A stretch of DNA of 42,695 nucleotides, taken from positions 1 to 42,695 of the forward strand of contig CAKSVR010000016.1 of the NCBI GenBank assembly GCA_934504345.1, given 5' to 3'. A model generated the notes under the pieces. It searched no databases and was not told the origin of the DNA. It saw only the letters and a program-made list of their open reading frames with translations. Positions 23,724 to 30,747 of the stretch are shown piece by piece. Numbering within the stretch: the first letter of the stretch is position 1; every line of letters starts with the position of its first letter. Both the position numbers and the translations under genes were made by a program. Origin of the DNA: an uncultured Agathobaculum sp. GTDB lineage: Bacteria; Bacillota; Clostridia; Oscillospirales; Butyricicoccaceae.

Positions 23724-23794
23724 AGAAATATCTCCTTTATGGAACGAATTTCTCTCCACGGCGATTTCTGAAACCGCTTATCTCTCTCGTTTCT

Positions 23795-23823
23795 ATTTTA
23801 TCATTGTGTGGCCGCGAACGCAA
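23795..23823 (-). promoter_or_regulatory. promoter of the Gfo/Idh/MocA gene ending at 22704
   Basis: On the minus strand TTGCGT (23823-23818), 17 bases and TAAAAT (23800-23795). A hairpin AAAACCCG/CGGGTTTT at 23826-23852 stands just upstream and may insulate it from the heat-shock promoter. Confidence 0.6.
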
Positions 23824-23939
23824 GCAAAACCCGCCGGATCGGCACGGGTTTTCGACGGAGAAATCCGGCGTTTCAGCACTCGGTGGGGAAGTGTGATAAA
23901 ATTTTCGGTATCTTTTCATAAATTGTTCACAAACGGCAC

Positions 23940-23968
23940 TTGACTTTGCCTGTATGTGGTGGTAAATT
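23940..23968 (+). promoter_or_regulatory. promoter of the hrcA heat-shock operon
   Basis: TTGACT (23940-23945), 17 bases and TAAATT (23963-23968), immediately followed by the CIRCE operator, the usual geometry for repression by HrcA. Confidence 0.8.
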
Positions 23969-23972
23969 AAGT

Positions 23973-23999
23973 TTAGCACTCGGAGAGATGGAGTGCTAA
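23973..23999 (+). promoter_or_regulatory. CIRCE operator (HrcA binding site)
   Basis: TTAGCACTC, a 9-base spacer and GAGTGCTAA form a perfect match to the CIRCE consensus. It marks class I heat-shock control: HrcA, folded with help from GroEL, binds here and represses its own operon. Confidence 0.97.
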
Positions 24000-24025
24000 C
24001 AACCGAAAGAAAGGAGTCTGCTTCG

Positions 24026-25072
24026 GTGGAGCTTTCGGAACGTAAAAAGCAAATACTCAAAGCCATCATCGGCGATTACATCCGCACAGCCGAACCGGTC
24101 GGCTCCAAGGCATTGACCGAGGGACACGAGCTGCCGTTCTCTTCCGCCACCATCCGCAACGAGATGAGTGAGCTGGAGGAAATGGGCTACCTCGAGAAAC
24201 CGCATACCTCAGCGGGACGTATCCCGTCGCCGCAGGGCTACCGCCTGTATGTCGATGAGTTGATGGAGCGGCCCGCCGACAGCGCGGAGGACGGCAATGC
24301 ATTGCAGAACACCGTGCTCACCAAGGTGCGCGAGCTCGATCACCTCATTCAGGAGGCCGGCAAGCTGCTCACCAGCCTGACGAATTACGCCTCGGTCGCG
24401 ATCACACCGGCGATGACACAGATCGCTATCCGCCGGTTCGAGATCATCGCGGTCGATAAGATGAATTTCGTCATCGTGGTGGTTACGGATTCGGGTACGG
24501 TCAAGAACAAAATGGTCCGCACGGTCGCGGAGGTCAGCAAGGACGAGGCAGAGTTGCTCACCTATGTGCTCAACCAGACCCTCACCGGACTGCCGCTCTC
24601 GAGCATCACCGCCGAGCGGTTCGACATCGTGCGCCGCGCCGCAGGACTGACTGCGCTGCTCGCGCCGGTGGCCGAGTATATCGCAGAGCTGATAACCGAG
24701 CTGAGCGACCAGAAGGTGTATCTCGACGGCACAAGCAAGCTGCTGCGCTTCCCGGAGTACCGCGACATGAAAAAGGCGCAGACGCTGCTCGATTACATGG
24801 AGGACGACAGCAAACACCTGTTGCCGGCCACCCGCAAGATCGACGGCATCCAGTTCTTCATCGGACCGGAAAACGGCGAAAACCCGCTGAGTGAAACCTC
24901 AGCGATCTACGCAAAATACGACATCGGCAAGATCGGACAGGGTGCGATCGGCATCGTGGGCCCGACCCGCATGGATTACGCCAAGCTGTCCGCGCAGCTC
25001 AGCCGCTTCGCAAAAGGGCTGAACAAGCTGATCGCCGAAACATTCTTAGATGAAAAAGACGGGAATCACTGA
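24026..25072 (+). CDS. hrcA: heat-inducible transcription repressor HrcA
   Basis: A 348-residue repressor of the class I heat-shock genes. The N-terminal winged helix reads LSERKKQILKAIIGDYIRTA, EPVGSKAL and SSATIRNEMSELEEMGYLEK, with the conserved PHTSAGRIPS after it. The middle and end (VVVTDSGTVKNKMVR; FFIGPENGENPLSE; GAIGIVGPTRMDYAKL) are the HrcA-specific dimer domain. The start is a GTG at 24026 with AAAGGAG nine bases upstream; an earlier in-frame GTG lies inside the CIRCE element and cannot be the start. It is the first gene of hrcA-grpE-dnaK-dnaJ and autoregulates through the operator at 23973-23999. Confidence 0.97.
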   Translation: MELSERKKQILKAIIGDYIRTAEPVGSKALTEGHELPFSSATIRNEMSELEEMGYLEKPHTSAGRIPSPQGYRLYVDELMERPADSAEDGNALQNTVLTKVRELDHLIQEAGKLLTSLTNYASVAITPAMTQIAIRRFEIIAVDKMNFVIVVVTDSGTVKNKMVRTVAEVSKDEAELLTYVLNQTLTGLPLSSITAERFDIVRRAAGLTALLAPVAEYIAELITELSDQKVYLDGTSKLLRFPEYRDMKKAQTLLDYMEDDSKHLLPATRKIDGIQFFIGPENGENPLSETSAIYAKYDIGKIGQGAIGIVGPTRMDYAKLSAQLSRFAKGLNKLIAETFLDEKDGNH

Positions 25073-25100
25073 TTTCCGGTAAACGGAGGCAGAAAACGAC

Positions 25101-25628
25101 ATGAGCAAAAAGACCAAGCCGGAGGCGGCCGAAGAGGAGCAGGTAAAGGCTGAAGCTCCCGCAGAGGAAACCGCCAAGGCTGATGCAAAGCCCGCAGCGG
25201 ACTGGGAAGCCAAGTATAACGAGCTGAACGACCGTTATCTCCGCATGGCGGCGGAGTACGACAACTTCCGCAAGCGCAGTCAGCGCGAGCGCGAGCAGGC
25301 GTACACCGATGCAGTCGGCCGCGCAGTGACCGCACTGCTGCCGACCTACGATAACCTCGAGCGTGCGCTCAAGGCTGAAACCGCTGACGCGGAGTACAAA
25401 AAGGGCGTGGAGCTGACCATGACCCAGCTGACCGAGAGCCTCAAGGGCATCAACGTCACCATCATCGATGCGGCAGAGGGAACCGCGTTCGACCCGAACT
25501 TCCACAACGCCGTAATGCACGTTGAGGATGAAAACCTCGGTGAGAATGTCATCGCGGAAACCTTCCAGCAGGGCTTCCAGATTGGCGATAAGGTCATCCG
25601 CCACGCGATGGTGAAAGTTGCAAATTAA
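25101..25628 (+). CDS. grpE: nucleotide exchange factor GrpE
   Basis: A 175-residue co-chaperone that dimerises and releases ADP from DnaK. The N-terminus is a charged, alanine/glutamate-rich disordered stretch. The coiled coil follows (YNELNDRYLRMAAEYDNFRK, then RSQREREQA), and the C-terminal beta domain has the signature FQQGFQIGDKVIRHAMVKVA. ACGGAGG precedes the ATG, 28 bases after hrcA. The next gap, to dnaK, is unusually long at 191 bases and holds an inverted repeat array. Confidence 0.96.
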   Translation: MSKKTKPEAAEEEQVKAEAPAEETAKADAKPAADWEAKYNELNDRYLRMAAEYDNFRKRSQREREQAYTDAVGRAVTALLPTYDNLERALKAETADAEYKKGVELTMTQLTESLKGINVTIIDAAEGTAFDPNFHNAVMHVEDENLGENVIAETFQQGFQIGDKVIRHAMVKVAN

Positions 25629-25768
25629 GAGTGGAGATTGGAGAGTGAGGAGTGGAGAGATTGCTTCTCTTCCAACTTTATTCTCCGAAACACACTCTAT
25701 CAGATGAAGAACGCAGAGCTGAGAGATACGAAATCTTCACTCTCAACTCTACACTCTTCACTCTATAT
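25629..25768 (+). repeat. inverted array of a purine-rich 7-base unit between grpE and dnaK
   Basis: The left arm reads in sevens: GAGTGGA, GATTGGA, GAGTGAG, GAGTGGA, GAGATTG (25629-25663). The right arm is its imperfect reverse complement: TCTTCAC, TCTCAAC, TCTACAC, TCTTCAC, TCTATAT (25734-25768). The arms can form a long hairpin in the operon mRNA. It starts on the base after the grpE stop codon. Related arrays occur at 27673-27784 and 30660-30740. Confidence 0.8.
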
Positions 25769-25819
25769 CAAACAGTAAAACGTAAACTATATCCTAACTT
25801 ATTAAGGAGTGTATTTATC

Positions 25820-27667
25820 ATGGGTAAGATCATTGGTATTGACCTCGGTACGACGAACTCTTGTGTATCGGTAATGGAGGGCGGCGAAGCCGTTGTAATC
25901 CCTAACGCAGAGGGTGCGCGCACCACTCCGTCTGTTGTTGCATTTTCCAAGGACGGCGAGCGTATGGTAGGTCAGGTCGCTAAGCGCCAGGCCGTTACCA
26001 ACGCAGACCGCACGATCATTTCCATCAAGCGCCACATGGGCACCGACTACCGCGTAAACATCGACGGCAAGCCGTATTCTCCGCAGGAGATCTCCGCGAT
26101 GATCCTGCAGAAGCTCAAGGCGGATGCAGAAGCATACCTCGGCCAGCCGGTAACGCAGGCTGTCATCACCGTTCCGGCTTACTTCTCTGACTCACAGCGT
26201 CAGGCTACCAAGGATGCCGGCAAGATCGCAGGTCTGGAGGTTCTGCGTATCATCAACGAGCCGACCGCAGCAGCGCTGGCTTACGGTGTAGATAAGGAAT
26301 CCGAGCAGAAGATCATGGTATATGACCTCGGCGGCGGTACGTTTGATGTTTCCATCCTCGACATCGGCGAGGGCGTCCTGGAGGTCCTGTCCACCGCCGG
26401 TGATACCCACCTCGGCGGCGATGACTTCGACCAGCGCATCATCGACTGGATGGTAGCCGAGTTCAAGAAGTCCAACGGCATCGACCTGTCCGGCGACCGC
26501 ATGGCAATGCAGCGCCTCAAGGAAGCTGCTGAGAAGGCAAAGATCGAGCTGTCCGGCATGAGCCAGACCTCCATCAACCAGCCGTATATCACGGTAGACC
26601 AGAACGGCCCGAAGCACCTCGAGCTGACCCTGACCCGCGCAAAGTTCAACGAGCTGACCGCAGACCTCGTTGACCGCACCATGGGCCCGGTTCGTCAGGC
26701 AATGAGCGATGCCGGCCTGTCCGCATCCGATCTGTCCAAGGTCCTGCTGGTCGGCGGTTCCACCCGTATCCCGGCCGTTCAGGAGGCTGTTAAGGGCATC
26801 ACCGGCAAGGAAGGCTTCAAGGGCATCAACCCGGACGAGTGCGTAGCGATCGGCGCATCCATTCAGGGCGGCGTTCTCGGCGGCGAGGTCAAGGACGTAC
26901 TGCTGCTCGACGTTACGCCGCTGTCCCTCGGCATCGAAACCCTCGGCGGCGTATGCACCAAGCTGATCGAGCGCAACACCACCATCCCGACCAAGAAGAG
27001 CCAGATCTTCTCCACCGCAGCTGACAACCAGCCGTCCGTAGAGATCCACGTTCTTCAGGGCGAGCGTGAGATGGCAGCGGGCAACAAGACCCTCGGCCGC
27101 TTCACCCTCGATGGCATCGCTCCGGCTCCGCGCGGCATTCCTCAGATCGAGGTTACGTTCGACATCGATGCGAACGGCATCGTAAACGTATCCGCAAAGG
27201 ATCTCGGCACCGGCAAGGAGCAGAAGATCACCATCACTGCCTCCACCAACCTGTCGCAGGACGAGATCGACAAGGCAATGCATGAGGCTGAGCAGTACGC
27301 TGAGCAGGATAAGAAGAACAAGGAAGCCGTTGAGATCCACAACAACGCGGAGCAGCTGGTATTCCAGTCCGAAAAGGCGCTGACCGATCTGGGCGATAAG
27401 CTGTCCGCAGACGAGAAGAGCGGCGTACAGGCTGAGATCGAAAAGGTCAAGGAAGCACTCAAGGGCACCGACACCGAAATGATCAAGGCTGCAACCGAGG
27501 GCCTGTCCAAGAAGTTCTCCGATCTGGCCGGCAAGATCTATCAGCAGCAGGCACCGCAGGGCGACCCGAACATGGGCGGCCAGCCGGGCGCAGGCGCACA
27601 GGGCGGCCCGCAGGGCGACTTTGTAGACGCTGACTTCACCGAGGTTAAGGACGACGATAACAAGTAA
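25820..27667 (+). CDS. dnaK: molecular chaperone DnaK (Hsp70)
   Basis: A 615-residue ATP-driven chaperone, full length for Gram-positive DnaK. The nucleotide-binding domain starts IIGIDLGTTNSCVSVMEGGE. It carries the three Hsp70 signatures: the first at the N-terminus, VYDLGGGTFDVSIL, and VLLVGGSTRIPAVQEAV. Like other Gram-positive DnaKs it lacks the 20-odd residue insertion near position 80. The linker DVLLLDVTPLSLGIETLGG leads to the substrate-binding domain. The tail is glycine/glutamine-rich and ends FVDADFTEVKDDDNK, as usual. Upstream in-frame codons come from the repeat array, so the ATG at 25820 with AAGGAG is the start. Repeat arrays flank the gene on both sides. Confidence 0.98.
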   Translation: MGKIIGIDLGTTNSCVSVMEGGEAVVIPNAEGARTTPSVVAFSKDGERMVGQVAKRQAVTNADRTIISIKRHMGTDYRVNIDGKPYSPQEISAMILQKLKADAEAYLGQPVTQAVITVPAYFSDSQRQATKDAGKIAGLEVLRIINEPTAAALAYGVDKESEQKIMVYDLGGGTFDVSILDIGEGVLEVLSTAGDTHLGGDDFDQRIIDWMVAEFKKSNGIDLSGDRMAMQRLKEAAEKAKIELSGMSQTSINQPYITVDQNGPKHLELTLTRAKFNELTADLVDRTMGPVRQAMSDAGLSASDLSKVLLVGGSTRIPAVQEAVKGITGKEGFKGINPDECVAIGASIQGGVLGGEVKDVLLLDVTPLSLGIETLGGVCTKLIERNTTIPTKKSQIFSTAADNQPSVEIHVLQGEREMAAGNKTLGRFTLDGIAPAPRGIPQIEVTFDIDANGIVNVSAKDLGTGKEQKITITASTNLSQDEIDKAMHEAEQYAEQDKKNKEAVEIHNNAEQLVFQSEKALTDLGDKLSADEKSGVQAEIEKVKEALKGTDTEMIKAATEGLSKKFSDLAGKIYQQQAPQGDPNMGGQPGAGAQGGPQGDFVDADFTEVKDDDNK

Positions 27668-27672
27668 TAACA

Positions 27673-27784
27673 GGTAGGAGGTAGGAAGTAGGAGTTAGGA
27701 GTTAGGCTGCCGGTTTTCGGCACAGTGCAGCGAGATTGCACACGCGAAAAACTCCTATCTCCTCACTCCTAACTCCTCCCTAAG
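27673..27784 (+). repeat. inverted array of a purine-rich 7-base unit between dnaK and dnaJ
   Basis: The left arm at 27673-27706 is made of GGTAGGA, GGTAGGA, AGTAGGA, GTTAGGA and GTTAGG. The right arm at about 27750-27784 is pyrimidine-rich (ACTCCTATCTCCTCACTCCT, then AACTCCTCCCTAAG) and largely complementary. The period is again 7. The unit differs from the GAGTGGA type of the other two arrays but has the same plan. It starts six bases after the dnaK stop codon. Confidence 0.75.
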
Positions 27785-27832
27785 AGAAGGCGCGCTTCGG
27801 TGCGCCTATCCCTGTGTATAGGATGATTTTTT

Positions 27833-28984
27833 ATGGCTGATAAAAGAGATTATTATGAAGTGCTCGGCGTACAGAAGGGCGCAAGTGATGATGAGCTGAA
27901 AAAGGCATACCGCAAGCTGGCGCGCAAGTACCACCCGGACCTCAACAAAGATAATCCGGAGGCTGCGGATAAGTTCAAGGAAGTCAATGAGGCATACGAG
28001 GTGCTGTCCGACAAGGATAAGCGCGCCAAGTACGACCAGTTCGGCTTTGCCGGTGTGGACCCGAGCTACGGCGGCGGCGCCGGTGCGGGCGGCTTCGGCG
28101 GCGGCTTTGACATGGGCGATTTGGGCGACCTGTTCGGCTCGTTCTTCGGCGGCGGCTTTGGCGGCGGACGTTCTTCGCGCCGCAACGCACCGCAGCGCGG
28201 CGAGTCCATCCGTCAGACCGTGATCCTGTCGTTCGAGGAGGCCGCGTTCGGCTGTGAGAAAGAGATCACGATCGAGCGCATCGAGTCCTGCGACGACTGC
28301 GGCGGCACAGGCGCCGCAAAGGGCACCACGGCGGAAACCTGTCCGAACTGCCGCGGTACCGGCGTTGTCACGCAGACCCAGCGCACGCCGCTCGGTATGT
28401 TCCAGACACAGGGCGCCTGCCCGAACTGCCGCGGCACCGGCAAGATCATCAAGAAGCCGTGCTCGAAGTGCAACGGTCAGGGCCGTGTACGCAAGACCCG
28501 CAAGTTCAAGGTCAACATCCCGGCCGGTATCGATGATGGCCAGTCCATCCAGCAGCGCGGTCAGGGCAATGCCGGCGTGAACGGCGGTCCTGCCGGTGAT
28601 CTGTTCGTAACGGTCGCCATTCGTCCGCACCCGATCTTCACCCGCAACGGTTCGGATGTCAACGTGGATATTCCGATCTCGTTCGCACAGGCGGCGCTCG
28701 GTGATACGCTTCAGGTGCCGACCATCGACGGCCGCATCGAGTATAAGATCCCCGAGGGCACGCAGACCGGCACGGTGTTCCGCATGAAAGGCAAGGGCAT
28801 CCAGAACGTTAACGGCCGCGGCCGCGGCGACCAGTATGTCCGCGTGAACATCGAAGTGCCGAAGAACCTGTCCGACAAGCAGAAAAAGCTGCTGCGCGAG
28901 TTTGAGGAAACGTCCACAGACGAGAATCAGGTAAAGCGCAAGAGCTTCTGGGATAAGGTCAAGGACGCACTCAAGGATAAGTAA
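27833..28984 (+). CDS. dnaJ: molecular chaperone DnaJ (Hsp40)
   Basis: A 383-residue co-chaperone that delivers clients to DnaK and stimulates its ATPase. The J domain (residues 4-70) contains the essential HPD in RKYHPDLNKDNP. A glycine/phenylalanine-rich stretch follows (GAGAGGFGGGFDMGD; FFGGGFGGG). The zinc-binding domain has all four CxxCxGxG repeats: CDDCGGTG, CPNCRGTG, CPNCRGTG and CSKCNGQG. The C-terminal substrate-binding domains are complete (GDLFVTVAIRPHPIFTRNG; GRGRGDQYVRVNIEVPKNL). The ribosome binding site is modest (GGATGA), so translation may lag behind dnaK. It closes the operon. Confidence 0.98.
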   Translation: MADKRDYYEVLGVQKGASDDELKKAYRKLARKYHPDLNKDNPEAADKFKEVNEAYEVLSDKDKRAKYDQFGFAGVDPSYGGGAGAGGFGGGFDMGDLGDLFGSFFGGGFGGGRSSRRNAPQRGESIRQTVILSFEEAAFGCEKEITIERIESCDDCGGTGAAKGTTAETCPNCRGTGVVTQTQRTPLGMFQTQGACPNCRGTGKIIKKPCSKCNGQGRVRKTRKFKVNIPAGIDDGQSIQQRGQGNAGVNGGPAGDLFVTVAIRPHPIFTRNGSDVNVDIPISFAQAALGDTLQVPTIDGRIEYKIPEGTQTGTVFRMKGKGIQNVNGRGRGDQYVRVNIEVPKNLSDKQKKLLREFEETSTDENQVKRKSFWDKVKDALKDK

Positions 28985-29110
28985 AAAAGGAGCTTTGCTT
29001 TTTGAAGAAATACGGTGAATTGGATTCGGTAAGCTGACCGGGAGGTCGGCTGAACCCATAAACCACCTCCCAAAAGGACGAAAATAATCGACTTTTCAGG
29101 AGGCTTTCCC

Positions 29111-29536
29111 ATGAATCGGGAGAATAAACGCAAGCAATATCAAAAGGGTTATTACAAAACGCACGCCTGTGACGAGGGCTTCACCTGCAAGGTGTGCGGC
29201 CGTCCGGTCGTGCCCGCAGGCGCGGCGAGCGACCACCGCAACCACTGTCCGAACTGTCTGTCCAGTCTGCATTTGGACGACGAGCCGGGCGACCGCGCCG
29301 CCGACTGCGGCGGCATCATGGATGCCATCGGTGTGTGGGTGCGTAAGAACGGCGAGTGGGCGGTCATTCACCGCTGCCGTCGGTGCGGCGTGCTGCATTC
29401 CAACCGCGTGGCCGCGGACGATAACCCGCTGAAGCTCATGTCCATCGCCATGAAGCCGGTGGCGTTCCCGCCGTTCCCGCTGGAGCGAATCGAGGAGCTG
29501 ACCGCGCTCATGGGCGGAGAGGGAGCGCTCAGATAA
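29111..29536 (+). CDS. RNHCP-domain zinc-binding protein
   Basis: A 141-residue small protein. CKVCGRPVVPAG, then SDHRNHCPNCLSSLH, contains the R-N-H-C-P motif that names the RNHCP family; a second pair, IHRCRRCGVLHSNRVAADDN, completes a likely four-cysteine zinc site. Family members are of unknown function, probably nucleic-acid-associated given the basic N-terminus (NRENKRKQYQKGYYK). AGGAGG eight bases before ATG 29111 supports the start. It follows dnaJ by 126 bases, a gap with one hairpin (GGGAGGT/ACCTCCC) and no clear T-run. Read-through from the heat-shock operon is possible. A terminator closes it. Confidence 0.9.
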   Translation: MNRENKRKQYQKGYYKTHACDEGFTCKVCGRPVVPAGAASDHRNHCPNCLSSLHLDDEPGDRAADCGGIMDAIGVWVRKNGEWAVIHRCRRCGVLHSNRVAADDNPLKLMSIAMKPVAFPPFPLERIEELTALMGGEGALR

Positions 29537-29539
29537 CAG

Positions 29540-29570
29540 AAACCACCCGAGATTTTCTCGGGTGGTTTTT
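29540..29570 (+). terminator. intrinsic terminator of the RNHCP gene
   Basis: AAACCACCCGAG (29540-29551) pairs perfectly with CTCGGGTGGTTT (29557-29568), followed by TT. Confidence 0.87.
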
Positions 29571-29672
29571 CGTCTGCGGGAGGAAAATGGAGGATGGAGC
29601 AGTAGAATTTACAAAACCGTGCTGGATTTCTCTAACGTATTCTGCTATATTAAAGAAAACAGGAGGTACGGT

Positions 29673-30113
29673 ATGAGAAAGAAAACAATGTGGGCTGCCG
29701 TCGGCATTGCAGTATTGCTGATTTGCTGTGTGGTATATTTTCATCCGATGTCGCTATCCGATTGCATAGGCGCAGATGATCGAATTGCGCTATCCATCAG
29801 CACGTTAAGCACCTCAAATGGGAAAGCGAACATCGATACGACAGATTATAACGATATCACGACGGAACAGCAGAAAACAATAACGGATTTGGTCGGAAAC
29901 TGCACATATACACGTTCTTTGCGCACAATACTGTCGAACTCGTCGCTGTCCGATATCGGCGGGAAAACAGCGGCGCTCTATGTCTATCGTGATGATTCAC
30001 TGCTGCATTCTATCCAAATCACAGAAAACAGACAGCTTCTGCTGGACAACCGAATCTACAAAATAAAGAACGCCGAACAGCTGCTTGAACAGCTGTTCGG
30101 CATTCTGACGTAA
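29673..30113 (+). CDS. small membrane-anchored extracytoplasmic protein of unknown function
   Basis: A 146-residue protein with a basic N-terminus (MRKKTMW), one hydrophobic helix at about residues 7-23 (AAVGIAVLLICCVVYF), and a polar external domain ending in strand-rich YVYRDDSLLHSIQITENRQL and LLDNRIYKIKNAEQLLEQL. AGGAGGT with good spacing precedes ATG 29673. It has lower GC than its neighbours, as often seen for small accessory surface proteins. The last codons contain a perfect 12-bp inverted repeat (30072-30083 with 30090-30101). The layout resembles the protein at 9319-9741. I recognise no family. Confidence 0.75.
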   Translation: MRKKTMWAAVGIAVLLICCVVYFHPMSLSDCIGADDRIALSISTLSTSNGKANIDTTDYNDITTEQQKTITDLVGNCTYTRSLRTILSNSSLSDIGGKTAALYVYRDDSLLHSIQITENRQLLLDNRIYKIKNAEQLLEQLFGILT

Positions 30114-30145
30114 AAATGCTCTCTGAATCATCAGAGAGCATTTTT
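30112..30145. terminator. bidirectional terminator between convergent genes
   Basis: AAAAATGCTCTCTGA (30112-30126) pairs perfectly over 15 bp with TCAGAGAGCATTTTT (30131-30145) around ATCA. It serves the gene ending at 30113 and ribH on the opposite strand. Confidence 0.9.
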
Positions 30146-30155
30146 CTGCACAATT

Positions 30156-30617
30156 TTAGATCTGCGGCAGCAGGTTTGCCAGCTCGAGCGCTGCGATAGC
30201 CGCATCTGCGCCCTTGTTGCCGGCCTTGGTGCCCGCACGCTCGATGGCCTGCTCGATATTCTCGGTCGTTACCACGCCGAACGTTACCGGCACGCCGGTC
30301 TGGAGGTTGACCTGTGCGATGCCCTTGGCGGCTTCGTTGCACACGAGGTCGTAGTGGCTGGTCGAACCGCGGATGACCGCGCCGAGGCAGATGACCGCAT
30401 CGTACTTGCCGCTCTGCGCCAGCTTCTGTGCCGCCAGCGGAATCTCAAACGCGCCCGGAACCCATACGAGCGTGATGTCGTCGGTGTCTACACCGTGGCG
30501 CACCAGCGTGTCCTCCGCGCCGGAGATCAGCTTGGAAACGATAAATTCGTTGAAACGCGAACCAACGATCGCAAACTTGCCCTTGGTTGCTACTAACTTG
30601 CCTTCGAGTACCTTCAT
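30156..30617 (-). CDS. ribH: 6,7-dimethyl-8-ribityllumazine synthase
   Basis: A 153-residue enzyme that joins 5-amino-6-ribitylamino-uracil with 3,4-dihydroxybutanone 4-phosphate, the penultimate step to riboflavin. It is full length. Active-site features are FAIVGSRFNEFIVSKL, the aromatic W and VPGAFEIPLAAQKLA, CLGAVIRGSTSHYDLVCNEA with the catalytic histidine, and PVTFGVVTTENIEQAIERAG. Such subunits assemble into pentamers or a 60-mer shell. AAGGAAG precedes ATG 30617. It is the last gene of the rib operon, separated from ribBA by 130 bases that hold a repeat array. A weak TATAAT just upstream may give it extra promoter activity. Confidence 0.97.
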   Translation of the reverse strand: MKVLEGKLVATKGKFAIVGSRFNEFIVSKLISGAEDTLVRHGVDTDDITLVWVPGAFEIPLAAQKLAQSGKYDAVICLGAVIRGSTSHYDLVCNEAAKGIAQVNLQTGVPVTFGVVTTENIEQAIERAGTKAGNKGADAAIAALELANLLPQI

Positions 30618-30659
30618 CTTAAAATCTTCCTTTCAGATATTATATAGCGGGGGTTGATA

Positions 30660-30740
30660 GAGTGTAGAGTTGAGAGTGGAGAGTCTGGAACGGAGAGCAC
30701 CAAATATCTTCACTCTCCAATCTCCACTCTTCACTCTCAG
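30660..30740 (-). repeat. inverted array of a purine-rich 7-base unit between ribBA and ribH
   Basis: On the plus strand the left arm reads GAGTGTA, GAGTTGA, GAGTGGA, GAGTCTG (30660-30687). The right arm reads TCTTCAC, TCTCCAA, TCTCCAC, TCTTCAC, TCTCAG (30707-30740). This is the same unit as the grpE-dnaK array, here inside the rib operon. Confidence 0.78.
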
Positions 30741-30747
30741 CGAAGCA

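Noticed and set aside
25629..25768. CRISPR-like array between grpE and dnaK
   Set aside because: The units are 7 bases, contiguous and mirrored, with no unique spacers and no cas genes in the window.
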